A stretch of DNA of 64,000 bases, from contig NZ_JAAMRE010000020.1 of the NCBI RefSeq assembly GCF_013522705.1, positions 45,186-109,185 on the forward strand, in the 5' to 3' direction. Below, piece after piece: positions 20,457 to 28,459 of the stretch. Within the stretch, counting starts at the first letter, position 1; each line of letters starts with the position of its first letter. Below the pieces are notes generated by a model. That model did no database searches, was not told where the DNA came from, and was given only the letters and a program-made list of their open reading frames with translations. Source of the stretch: Pseudomonas lurida (GTDB taxonomy: Bacteria; Pseudomonadota; Gammaproteobacteria; Pseudomonadales; Pseudomonadaceae). The translations under genes and the position numbers were made by a program.

Positions 20457-21277
20457 CTACCGTCAGCAAAATCGAAGTGAAAAACGTCTTCAAGATTTTC
20501 GGCAATCGTGCCAAGGACGCGCTCTCGCTGATCGGCCAGGGCAAGACCAAGGACCAGGTGCTGGCCGAGACCGGCTGCGTGGTCGGTGTCAACGACCTGT
20601 CCCTGAGCATCGGCACCGGCGAAATTTTTGTGATCATGGGCCTGTCCGGCTCGGGCAAGTCGACCCTGGTGCGCCATTTCAACCGCCTGATCGACCCCAC
20701 CAGCGGCGCGATCCTGGTGGACGGCGAAGATATCCTGCAACTGGACATGGAAGCCCTGCGTCAATTCCGTCGCCACAAGATCAGCATGGTGTTCCAGAGC
20801 TTCGGCCTGCTGCCCCACAAAAGCGTGCTCGACAACGTCGCCTACGGCCTCAAGGTGCGCGGTGAAAGCAAACAGGTGTGCGCCGAGCGCGCCCTGCACT
20901 GGATCGACACCGTGGGCCTGAAGGGCTACGAAAACAAATACCCGCATCAGCTCTCCGGCGGCATGCGCCAACGGGTGGGCCTGGCTCGTGCCCTGGCGGC
21001 CGACACCGACATCATCCTGATGGACGAAGCCTTCAGCGCCCTCGATCCGCTGATCCGCGCCGAGATGCAGGACCAGTTGCTGGAGCTGCAGAAGACCCTG
21101 CACAAGACCATCGTGTTCATCACCCACGACCTCGACGAAGCCGTGCGCATCGGCAACCGCATCGCGATCCTCAAGGACGGCAAATTGATCCAGGTCGGTA
21201 CCCCGCGCGAGATCCTGCATTCGCCGGCGGATGAGTATGTAGACCGGTTTGTCCAGCGGCGGGCGGCGGTGGTCTGA
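20453..21277 (+). CDS. hutV: Histidine-type ABC transporter, ATPase
   Basis: 274 residues, ProV/OpuAA-type ATPase. Walker A GLSGSGKST, signature LSGGMRQRVGLARAL, Walker B IILMDEAFSALDP, H-loop ITHDLDEA. Unlike osmotically regulated OpuA ATPases it lacks C-terminal CBS domains, which fits substrate-induced rather than osmotic control. Confidence 0.93.
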   Translation: MTTVSKIEVKNVFKIFGNRAKDALSLIGQGKTKDQVLAETGCVVGVNDLSLSIGTGEIFVIMGLSGSGKSTLVRHFNRLIDPTSGAILVDGEDILQLDMEALRQFRRHKISMVFQSFGLLPHKSVLDNVAYGLKVRGESKQVCAERALHWIDTVGLKGYENKYPHQLSGGMRQRVGLARALAADTDIILMDEAFSALDPLIRAEMQDQLLELQKTLHKTIVFITHDLDEAVRIGNRIAILKDGKLIQVGTPREILHSPADEYVDRFVQRRAAVV

Positions 21278-21303
21278 CCCAGGTCCTGTGGTGAGGCTGC
21301 TGG

Positions 21304-21384
21304 CCCTATCGGGAGCAAGCTCCCTCCCACATTTGATCGGGTTCACACTGTCCCAACGTGGGAGGGGGCTTGCCCCCGATGAGG
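21304..21384. repeat. REPIN between hutV and hutH1
   Basis: Two REP copies in opposite orientation: TATCGGGAGCAAGCTCCCTC (from 21307) and GTGGGAGGGGGCTTGCCCCC (21359-21378). It lies in the 142-base gap that separates the transport genes from the catabolic genes, and may reduce read-through. Confidence 0.85.
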
Positions 21385-21419
21385 CCGGCAAAGCTGTAGA
21401 GAATATGAAGAGATCAACA

Positions 21420-22943
21420 ATGTCCCAGGCACCAAAAATCACCATCGCCGACACGCCATTGCGCTGGCAGGACGTGGTCGCCGTGGCCCGTCATGGCGCG
21501 GTCCTCGAACTGTCGACCCAGGCCTGGGCGCGGATCGATAACGCCCAGGCCATCGTGCAGCGCATCGTCAGCAGCGGTGAGCGCGCCTACGGCGTGAACA
21601 CCGGGCTGGGGGCGCTGTGCAATGTGTCGCTGCAAGGCGAACAACTCAGCCAGCTGTCGCGCAACACCTTGCTCAGCCACGCGTGTGGCGTCGGCCCGGC
21701 GCTGAGCGATGAACAGACCCGCGCGATCATCTGCGCGGCCCTTGTCAACTACAGCCACGGCCATTCCGGCCTGCACCCGCAGGTGGTGCGGGCGCTGCTG
21801 GCGCTGCTCAACCATGGCATCACCCCGCAGGTGCCGTCCCAGGGATCGGTGGGTTACCTGACCCATATGGCCCACGTCGGCGTAGCGTTGCTGGGTGTCG
21901 GCAATGTGAGCTATCGCGGCGGCATCGTCTCGGCGCAGCAAGCCTTGCAGGCCGAAGGCTTGCAGCCCGTTGAGCTTGGCGCCAAGGACGGGCTGTGCCT
22001 GGTCAACGGCACGCCGTGCATGACCGGCCTGAGCTGCCTGGCCCTGGCCGATGCCCATCATCTGCTGCAATGGGCCGACGTGATCGGCGCCATGAGCTTC
22101 GAGGCCCAGCGCGGTCAGCTCGATGCGTTCGACGCAACCATCATCGCCCTCAAGCCCCACCCAGGCATGCAACAGGTGGGCGCCAACCTGCGCGCGTTGC
22201 TCGACGGCAGCGAGGTGATCGCCGCCAGCCAGGGCATTCGTACCCAGGACGCTTTGAGCCTGCGCTCGATCCCGCAGATCCACGGCGCGACGCGTGACCA
22301 GGTGGCGCACGCCACGCGGCAGATCGAGACCGAACTCAACAGCGTCACCGATAACCCGCTGGTGCTCGGCACGCCGGACAACTACCGGGTGGTGTCCCAG
22401 GCCAACCCCCACGGGCAGTCGGTCGCGCTGGCGGCGGATATGCTCGCCATCGCCATGGCCGAAATCGGCTCGGTGGCCGAGCGCCGCCTGGACCGCTTGA
22501 TCAACCCCCATGTCAGCGGCTTGCCGGCGTTTCTGGTGAGCAACCCCGGGGTCAACTCCGGCATGATGATCGTGCAGTACGTCGCCGCGTCGTTGTGCGG
22601 GCAGAATCGCCAACTGGCGCAGCCGGCGGTGCTCGATAATTTCGTTACCTCGGGCCTGCAGGAAGACCACCTGAGCATGGGCACCAATGCCGCGCTCAAG
22701 CTGCACCAGGTATTAGCCAACGTGACCCAGATCCTCGCCATCGAGTACTTGCTGGCGGCCCAGGCCTTTGAATTTTTAAAGGCGCAGCGCTTCGGCGTCG
22801 GCACCGAGCGTGCCTGGCGTTTACTGCGTGAACATATCCCGCCCTATGAGCAGGACCGCTGGCTGGCGCCGGATATCGCGACCGCCGCCGCGTTGCTCAA
22901 GGACACCGCTTTGCTGCATCAAGCACTTCCCCATTTGCACTGA
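21420..22943 (+). CDS. hutH1: HutH1: HAL/PAL-family lyase homologue lacking the MIO triad
   Basis: 507 residues with the full histidine/phenylalanine ammonia-lyase fold: YGVNTGLG, LLSHACGVG, LVNGTPCMTG and LQEDHLSMG all match. However, where active lyases read GSVG-ASG-DLAPLAHM this protein reads GSVG-YLTHMAHV (Tyr146 at 21855), so Ala-Ser-Gly, which cyclises to the MIO electrophile, is missing. The position of Tyr280 of P. putida HAL is Leu279, and that of Phe329 is Pro330. Gln276 and Arg282 remain. The frame is intact with normal codon use, so it is not a decayed gene. It may have another activity or a binding role. ATG 21420 chosen; ATG 21405 is possible. Confidence 0.88.
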   Translation: MSQAPKITIADTPLRWQDVVAVARHGAVLELSTQAWARIDNAQAIVQRIVSSGERAYGVNTGLGALCNVSLQGEQLSQLSRNTLLSHACGVGPALSDEQTRAIICAALVNYSHGHSGLHPQVVRALLALLNHGITPQVPSQGSVGYLTHMAHVGVALLGVGNVSYRGGIVSAQQALQAEGLQPVELGAKDGLCLVNGTPCMTGLSCLALADAHHLLQWADVIGAMSFEAQRGQLDAFDATIIALKPHPGMQQVGANLRALLDGSEVIAASQGIRTQDALSLRSIPQIHGATRDQVAHATRQIETELNSVTDNPLVLGTPDNYRVVSQANPHGQSVALAADMLAIAMAEIGSVAERRLDRLINPHVSGLPAFLVSNPGVNSGMMIVQYVAASLCGQNRQLAQPAVLDNFVTSGLQEDHLSMGTNAALKLHQVLANVTQILAIEYLLAAQAFEFLKAQRFGVGTERAWRLLREHIPPYEQDRWLAPDIATAAALLKDTALLHQALPHLH

Positions 22944-22968
22944 ACAATAATTCCAAAGGAGCATCACT

Positions 22969-24501
22969 GTGACTGCGCTAAACCTGATTCCGGGCCAACT
23001 GAGCCTCGCCCAACTGCGGGCCATCTATCAGCAGCCGGTAACCCTCAGCCTGGATGACAGCGCATCGGCGCAGATCGACGCCAGCGTGGCGTGTGTCGAG
23101 CAGATCCTCGCCGAAAACCGCACCGCCTACGGCATCAACACCGGTTTTGGCCTGCTGGCCTCCACGCGTATCGCCAGCGCCGACCTGGAAAACCTCCAGC
23201 GTTCCCTGGTGTTGTCCCACGCCGCCGGTGTTGGCGAGCCGATCAGCGACGCGTTGGTGCGGCTGGTCATGGTGCTCAAGGTCAACAGCCTCAGCCGTGG
23301 CTTCTCCGGTATCCGTCGCGTGGTGATTGACGCGCTGATCGCGCTGATCAACGCAGAGGTGTACCCGCATATTCCTTTGAAAGGTTCGGTGGGCGCCTCC
23401 GGTGACTTGGCGCCCCTGGCCCACATGTCCCTCGTGCTGCTCGGCGAAGGCAAGGCGCGCTACAAAGGCGAATGGCTTGAAGCGAAAGACGCGCTCAAGA
23501 TCGCCGGCCTCGCGCCGCTGACCCTGGCGGCGAAGGAAGGCCTGGCGCTGCTTAACGGTACTCAGGTGTCCACGGCGTATGCCTTGCGCGGCCTGTTCGA
23601 AGGTGAAGACCTGTTCGCCGGCGCCCTGGCGTGCGGCGGTCTTACCGTGGAAGCGGTGCTGGGTTCGCGCTCGCCCTTCGACGCACGCATTCATGCGGCT
23701 CGCGGTCAACGCGGGCAGATCGATTCGGCGGCGGCCTACCGTGATCTGCTGGGTGAAAGCAGCCAGGTCTCGCAGTCGCACCAGAACTGCGACAAGGTGC
23801 AGGATCCGTATTCCCTGCGTTGCCAGCCACAAGTCATGGGCGCCTGCCTGACCCAGTTCCGCCAGGCTGCCGAAGTGCTGGCGGTGGAGGCCAACGCCGT
23901 CTCCGATAACCCCCTGGTATTTGCCGCCGAAGGCGACGTGATTTCCGGCGGTAACTTCCACGCCGAGCCGGTGGCCATGGCCGCCGACAACATGGCACTG
24001 GCCATCGCCGAAATCGGTTCGCTCAGCGAGCGGCGTATCTCGCTGATGATGGACAAGCACATGTCCCAGTTGCCGCCGTTCCTGGTGGGCAATGGCGGGG
24101 TCAACTCCGGCTTCATGATCGCCCAGGTCACCGCCGCCGCGCTGGCCAGTGAGAACAAGGCATTGGCCCATCCCCACAGCGTCGACAGCCTGCCGACCTC
24201 CGCCAACCAGGAAGACCACGTTTCAATGGCCCCGGCTGCCGGCAAGCGCCTGTGGGAAATGGCCGAAAACACCCGTGGCATCCTCGCCGTGGAATGGCTG
24301 GCGGCGTGCCAGGGCCTGGACCTGCGCGAAGGCTTGAAAACCTCGCCGAAACTGGAAAAAGCCCGTGGCATCCTGCGCAGCAAAGTGGCGTTTTACGACA
24401 AGGACCGCTTTTTCGCCCCGGACATCATCGCCGCCAGTGAACTGCTCGCCGGCCGCTGCCTGAACGAGCTGGTCCCGGCCCGGTTGCTGCCGAGCCTGTA
24501 A
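22969..24501 (+). CDS. hutH2: Histidine ammonia-lyase
   Basis: First catabolic step: L-histidine to trans-urocanate and ammonia. 510 residues. The MIO-forming triad Ala143-Ser144-Gly145 lies in GSVGASGDLAPLAHM. Other catalytic positions are in place: TAYGINTGFG, VLSHAAGVG, LLNGTQVSTA, QDPYSLRCQPQ, GGNFHAEPVA and NQEDHVSMAP. GTG start at 22969 with AAAGGAG seven bases upstream. It follows hutH1 by only 25 bases. This is the gene expected to supply histidase activity. Confidence 0.97.
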   Translation: MTALNLIPGQLSLAQLRAIYQQPVTLSLDDSASAQIDASVACVEQILAENRTAYGINTGFGLLASTRIASADLENLQRSLVLSHAAGVGEPISDALVRLVMVLKVNSLSRGFSGIRRVVIDALIALINAEVYPHIPLKGSVGASGDLAPLAHMSLVLLGEGKARYKGEWLEAKDALKIAGLAPLTLAAKEGLALLNGTQVSTAYALRGLFEGEDLFAGALACGGLTVEAVLGSRSPFDARIHAARGQRGQIDSAAAYRDLLGESSQVSQSHQNCDKVQDPYSLRCQPQVMGACLTQFRQAAEVLAVEANAVSDNPLVFAAEGDVISGGNFHAEPVAMAADNMALAIAEIGSLSERRISLMMDKHMSQLPPFLVGNGGVNSGFMIAQVTAAALASENKALAHPHSVDSLPTSANQEDHVSMAPAAGKRLWEMAENTRGILAVEWLAACQGLDLREGLKTSPKLEKARGILRSKVAFYDKDRFFAPDIIAASELLAGRCLNELVPARLLPSL

Positions 24502-24516
24502 CCCAAGGAGTGTCGG

Positions 24517-25722
24517 ATGAAAACCCTTTGGCAGCACTGCCACGTCGCAACCATGGCCCAGGGCAAGTACTCGATCATCGAGGATGCGGCCATGGTCACC
24601 GCCGGTTCGCTGATCGAGTGGATCGGCCCACGCAGCCAGGCGCCGAGCGCGGATTACGCCCAGGTCCACGACCTGCAAGGCGCGTGGGTAACCCCCGGGC
24701 TGATCGATTGTCACACTCATACGGTGTTCGGCGGCAACCGCAGCGGCGAATTCGAGCAACGCCTTGAAGGCGTGAGCTATGCCGAGATCGCGGCCCAGGG
24801 CGGCGGGATCGCCAGCACCGTGCGCGCCACCCGCGCCGCCAGTGAAGATGAACTGTTCGCCAGCGCTCATAAGCGCCTGCGCAGTCTGCTGCGTGACGGT
24901 GTGACCACGGTGGAAATCAAATCCGGCTACGGCCTGGACCTGGCCAACGAGCGCAAGATGCTGCGCGTGGCCCGACGCCTGGGGGAAGCGCTGCCGGTGA
25001 GCGTGCGCGCTACCTGCCTGGCCGCCCATGCCTTGCCGCCGGAGTACAAGGACCGTACCGACGACTATATCGAGCATATCTGCAGCGAAATGCTGCCGGC
25101 CCTGGCGGCCGAAGGGCTGGTGGATGCGGTGGATGCGTTCTGCGAATACCTGGCATTTTCCCCGGCACAGGTGGCCCGCGTGTTTGACGTCGCGCAGCAA
25201 CTTGGCCTGCCGGTGAAGCTGCACGCCGAACAACTGTCCTCGCTGCACGGCTCCAGCCTGGCGGCGCGTTATCACGCATTGTCGGCGGACCACCTGGAGT
25301 TTATGACCGAAGAAGACGCCATCGCCATGGCCGCCGCCGGCACCGTTGCGGTGTTGCTGCCGGGGGCATTCTACTTTCTGCGTGAGACTCAGTTGCCGCC
25401 CATGGAGGCCCTGCGCAAGCACGGTGTGAAAATCGCCATCGCCAGCGACCTCAACCCCGGCACCTCGCCAGCGCTGTCTGTGCGCCTGATGCTGAACATG
25501 GCCTGCACCTTGTTCCGCATGACCCCGGAAGAAGCCCTGGCCGGCGCCACGCAACACGCGGCCACCGCCCTGGGCATGGGCCACACCCACGGTTCGCTGG
25601 AGGTGGGCAAGGTTGCGGATTTTGTCGCCTGGCAAATCGACCGTCCAGCCGACCTGGCTTACTGGCTGGGCGGCGAACTGGATAAACGCGTCGTGCGCCA
25701 TGGCGTCGATGCCATCGTCTAA
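24517..25722 (+). CDS. hutI: Imidazolonepropionase
   Basis: Third step: hydrolyses imidazolone-5-propionate to N-formimidoyl-L-glutamate. 401 residues, metal-dependent amidohydrolase with LIDCHTHTVFGGNRSGEF, LHAEQLSS, and SDLNPGTSPALSV. AAGGAG at 24505-24510 precedes ATG 24517, 15 bases after hutH2. Confidence 0.97.
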   Translation: MKTLWQHCHVATMAQGKYSIIEDAAMVTAGSLIEWIGPRSQAPSADYAQVHDLQGAWVTPGLIDCHTHTVFGGNRSGEFEQRLEGVSYAEIAAQGGGIASTVRATRAASEDELFASAHKRLRSLLRDGVTTVEIKSGYGLDLANERKMLRVARRLGEALPVSVRATCLAAHALPPEYKDRTDDYIEHICSEMLPALAAEGLVDAVDAFCEYLAFSPAQVARVFDVAQQLGLPVKLHAEQLSSLHGSSLAARYHALSADHLEFMTEEDAIAMAAAGTVAVLLPGAFYFLRETQLPPMEALRKHGVKIAIASDLNPGTSPALSVRLMLNMACTLFRMTPEEALAGATQHAATALGMGHTHGSLEVGKVADFVAWQIDRPADLAYWLGGELDKRVVRHGVDAIV

Positions 25723-25733
25723 GGAGTACCGTT

Positions 25734-26534
25734 GTGGATAAGGTTCTGAACTTCAAACAAGGCCGCACACCGCTGCTGATCAGCATGCCTCACGCCGGCT
25801 TGCGCCTGACGCCTGCGGTAAAGGCCGGGCTGATCCCCGAGGCGCAAAGCTTGCCGGACACCGACTGGCATATTCCTTTGCTGTATGACTTTGCCGAGGA
25901 ATTGGGTGCCAGCACCTTGTCGGCGGAGTATTCGCGGTTTGTCATCGATCTGAACCGACCGTCCGACGACACGCCGCTGTATGCCGGCGCCACCACCGGC
26001 CTGTACCCCAAAACCCTGTTCGATGGCGTGCCGTTGTTTCTGGAAGGCCAGGAACCCTCCGAGGAAGAACGGGCGACCTACCTGCAGAAAATCTGGGGCC
26101 CCTACCACCGCGCGCTGCAGGAGGAGCTGGCACGACTCAAGGCAGAGTTCGGCTATGCGCTGCTGTTCGATGCGCACTCGATTCGCTCGGTGATCCCGCA
26201 CCTGTTCGAAGGCAAACTGCCGGACTTCAACCTCGGCACCTTCAACGGCGCGGCCTGCGCCCCGGAACTGGCCGGCCAATTGGAAGCCATCTGCGCCAGG
26301 CACCCGCAGTACACCCATGTGCTCAACGGGCGCTTCAAGGGCGGGCATATCACCCGGCATTACGGCGACCCGGCCGAGAATATCCACGCCGTGCAGCTGG
26401 AATTGTGCCAGAGCACCTATATGGAGGAGTTCGAACCGTTCAAGTACCGCGCCGACCTGGCCGAGCCGACGCAGGTGGTGTTGAAACAGTTGCTCGAAGG
26501 CCTGCTGGCCTGGGGGCGCAAGCGTTACGGCTAG
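25734..26534 (+). CDS. hutG: N-formylglutamate deformylase
   Basis: Final step: N-formyl-L-glutamate to L-glutamate and formate. 266 residues of the N-formylglutamate amidohydrolase family with ISMPHAGLRLTP near the N-terminus, FVIDLNRPSDD, and LFDAHSIRSVIP. GTG start at 25734; its AAGGAG overlaps the hutI stop codon. Last gene of the hut unit. Confidence 0.96.
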   Translation: MDKVLNFKQGRTPLLISMPHAGLRLTPAVKAGLIPEAQSLPDTDWHIPLLYDFAEELGASTLSAEYSRFVIDLNRPSDDTPLYAGATTGLYPKTLFDGVPLFLEGQEPSEEERATYLQKIWGPYHRALQEELARLKAEFGYALLFDAHSIRSVIPHLFEGKLPDFNLGTFNGAACAPELAGQLEAICARHPQYTHVLNGRFKGGHITRHYGDPAENIHAVQLELCQSTYMEEFEPFKYRADLAEPTQVVLKQLLEGLLAWGRKRYG

Positions 26535-26582
26535 GCAGGATCTGCAGCGCGGGCCTTGCCCTCAGCCCAAGACAGCCCCAAC

Positions 26583-26607
26583 CGTGGGAGGGGCCCGCCC
26601 TGGATTG
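26583..26607. repeat. Degenerate single REP
   Basis: CGTGGGAGGGGCCCGCCCTG resembles the 5' half of the local REP core but has lost the CTTGC centre. It lies in the 252-base gap between hutG and pip, where no other element was recognised. Confidence 0.5.
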
Positions 26608-26786
26608 CACCATGCCAGGCACTTATCCCACCAATGGCTGGCTAAGCCTTCCTAAGCTGGGCGAAGGGCTGACACAGGTCTAAGCGCTCAAGGACATGCT
26701 CATTGCACAATTCGGGTTTATAGTGCCAGACGGCAGAATAATAGACGTCCCCCCAGGGATGAACCCGAACCCCTACGGAGCGCGCA

Positions 26787-27758
26787 ATGCAGACTTGGTT
26801 CCCGCAGATCAAACCCTACGCCCGGCACGATCTGGCTGTCGATGACACGCATACCCTGTATGTCGATGAAAGTGGCTCCCCCGAAGGCTTGCCGGTTGTA
26901 TTCATCCATGGTGGCCCCGGCGCCGGTTGCGATGCCCAAAGCCGTTGCTATTTCGATCCCAACCTGTATCGCATCGTTACCTTCGACCAGCGCGGTTGCG
27001 GTCGCTCTACGCCGCGCGCCAGCCTGGAGAACAACACCACCTGGGACCTGGTCGCCGATATGGAGCGCATCCGCGAGCACCTGGGCATCGATAAATGGGT
27101 GCTGTTCGGCGGTTCCTGGGGCTCGACCCTGGCGCTGGCCTATGCGCAGACCCATCCCGAGCGCGTGCATGGCCTGATCGTGCGCGGCATCTTCCTGGCC
27201 CGCCCGCAGGACATTCACTGGTTCTACCAGGAAGGCGCGAGCCGCCTGTTCCCGGATTACTGGCAGGATTACATCGCGCCGATCCCGGCCGACGAGCGTC
27301 ACGACATGATCGCGGCGTATCACAAACGCCTCACCGGCAATGACCAGATCGCCCAGATGCACGCGGCCAAGGCCTGGTCCGGCTGGGAAGGGCGCATGCT
27401 CGGCCTGTGCCCGAGCCCGCAGCATGTGGAGCGGTTTTCCGAGCCGCAGCGGGCGCTGTCGATTGCGCGCATCGAGTGCCATTACTTCACCAACCACTCG
27501 TTCCTGGAGCCTGACCAGCTGATTCGCGATATGCACAAGATCGCGCACCTGCCTGGCGTAATCATCCACGGGCGCTACGATATGATCTGCCCGTTGGATA
27601 ACGCCTGGGAATTACACCAGGCGTGGCCCAACAGCGAGCTGCAGGTGATCCGCGAGGCGGGCCATGCGGCGTCCGAGCCAGGCATCACGGATGCGCTGGT
27701 ACGCGCGACCGGCGAAATGGCCCGGCGTTTGCTCGACCTGCCGCCTGAAGAAGCATGA
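26787..27758 (+). CDS. pip: Proline iminopeptidase
   Basis: Alpha/beta hydrolase that removes N-terminal proline from peptides. 323 residues. Oxyanion motif FIHGGPGAGCD, nucleophile elbow FGGSWGSTLALAYAQ, catalytic Asp in IIHGRYDMICP and His in EAGHAASEPG. The stop overlaps dtd by four bases (ATGA), so the two are cotranslated. Confidence 0.95.
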   Translation: MQTWFPQIKPYARHDLAVDDTHTLYVDESGSPEGLPVVFIHGGPGAGCDAQSRCYFDPNLYRIVTFDQRGCGRSTPRASLENNTTWDLVADMERIREHLGIDKWVLFGGSWGSTLALAYAQTHPERVHGLIVRGIFLARPQDIHWFYQEGASRLFPDYWQDYIAPIPADERHDMIAAYHKRLTGNDQIAQMHAAKAWSGWEGRMLGLCPSPQHVERFSEPQRALSIARIECHYFTNHSFLEPDQLIRDMHKIAHLPGVIIHGRYDMICPLDNAWELHQAWPNSELQVIREAGHAASEPGITDALVRATGEMARRLLDLPPEEA

Positions 27759-28192
27759 AGGGCCTGCTGCAGCGGGTGCTTGGCGCCCGAGTCGAGGTGG
27801 CGGGTGAAACCGTGGGTGCCATCGACCAGGGGTTGCTGGTGCTGGTGGCGGTGGAGCCTTCAGATACGCCCGAAAGCGCCGACAAACTGCTGCACCGGCT
27901 GCTGAACTATCGGGTGTTCGGCGATGACGAAGGCAAGATGAACCTGTCGCTCAAGGACATTGACGGCGGATTGCTGCTGGTCTCGCAGTTCACCCTGGCG
28001 GCGGACACCAAGAGCGGGTTGCGGCCCAGCTTCTCCACAGCGGCCCCTCCGGCCCTGGGAGCGGCGCTTTTTGATCACTTGCTGTTACAAGCGCAACAAT
28101 TGCATGGCAAGGTGGCTTCGGGCCGTTTTGGCGCGGATATGCAGGTGCATTTGGTCAATGATGGCCCTGTGACCTTCCTCCTGCAGACGTGA
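27755..28192 (+). CDS. dtd: D-aminoacyl-tRNA deacylase
   Basis: Removes D-amino acids (and glycine from mischarged tRNA-Ala) from tRNA. 145 residues. The two family motifs that make the active site across the dimer, LLVSQFTLAADT and NDGPVTFLLQT, are both present. Coupled to pip. Confidence 0.96.
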   Translation: MKGLLQRVLGARVEVAGETVGAIDQGLLVLVAVEPSDTPESADKLLHRLLNYRVFGDDEGKMNLSLKDIDGGLLLVSQFTLAADTKSGLRPSFSTAAPPALGAALFDHLLLQAQQLHGKVASGRFGADMQVHLVNDGPVTFLLQT

Positions 28193-28459
28193 ATGTATTG
28201 AAAACGACTTTTAATGCTTAAAAACGCAGGATTTCGCTACAAATACTTCGTTGCCCCTGATGCGTTGTCTCGCGGGCTACTAGATAATCGCGCGCTACGG
28301 GGATCAGCGTTGTTTGGTCCATTTTTGACTTAGGTAGAGACTTGTCCGACATCCACTGGGGAATCATTTTGACCCAGGGGAGTCGGAACAATGCTCGCCA
28401 ACCTGGCATATAGATAGCTGGCCGTTGGTTTTTTGATCTGTTTTCGGCGAGGGTTGCTC

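Noticed and set aside
21420..22943. hutH1 as a pseudogene
   Set aside because: The frame is complete, all other structural motifs are kept and codon use is normal; only defined active-site positions are changed.
28193..28459. Small RNA or riboswitch before opgG
   Set aside because: 267 bases with a few short inverted repeats, but no stem with a T-run and no known riboswitch core that I could recognise.
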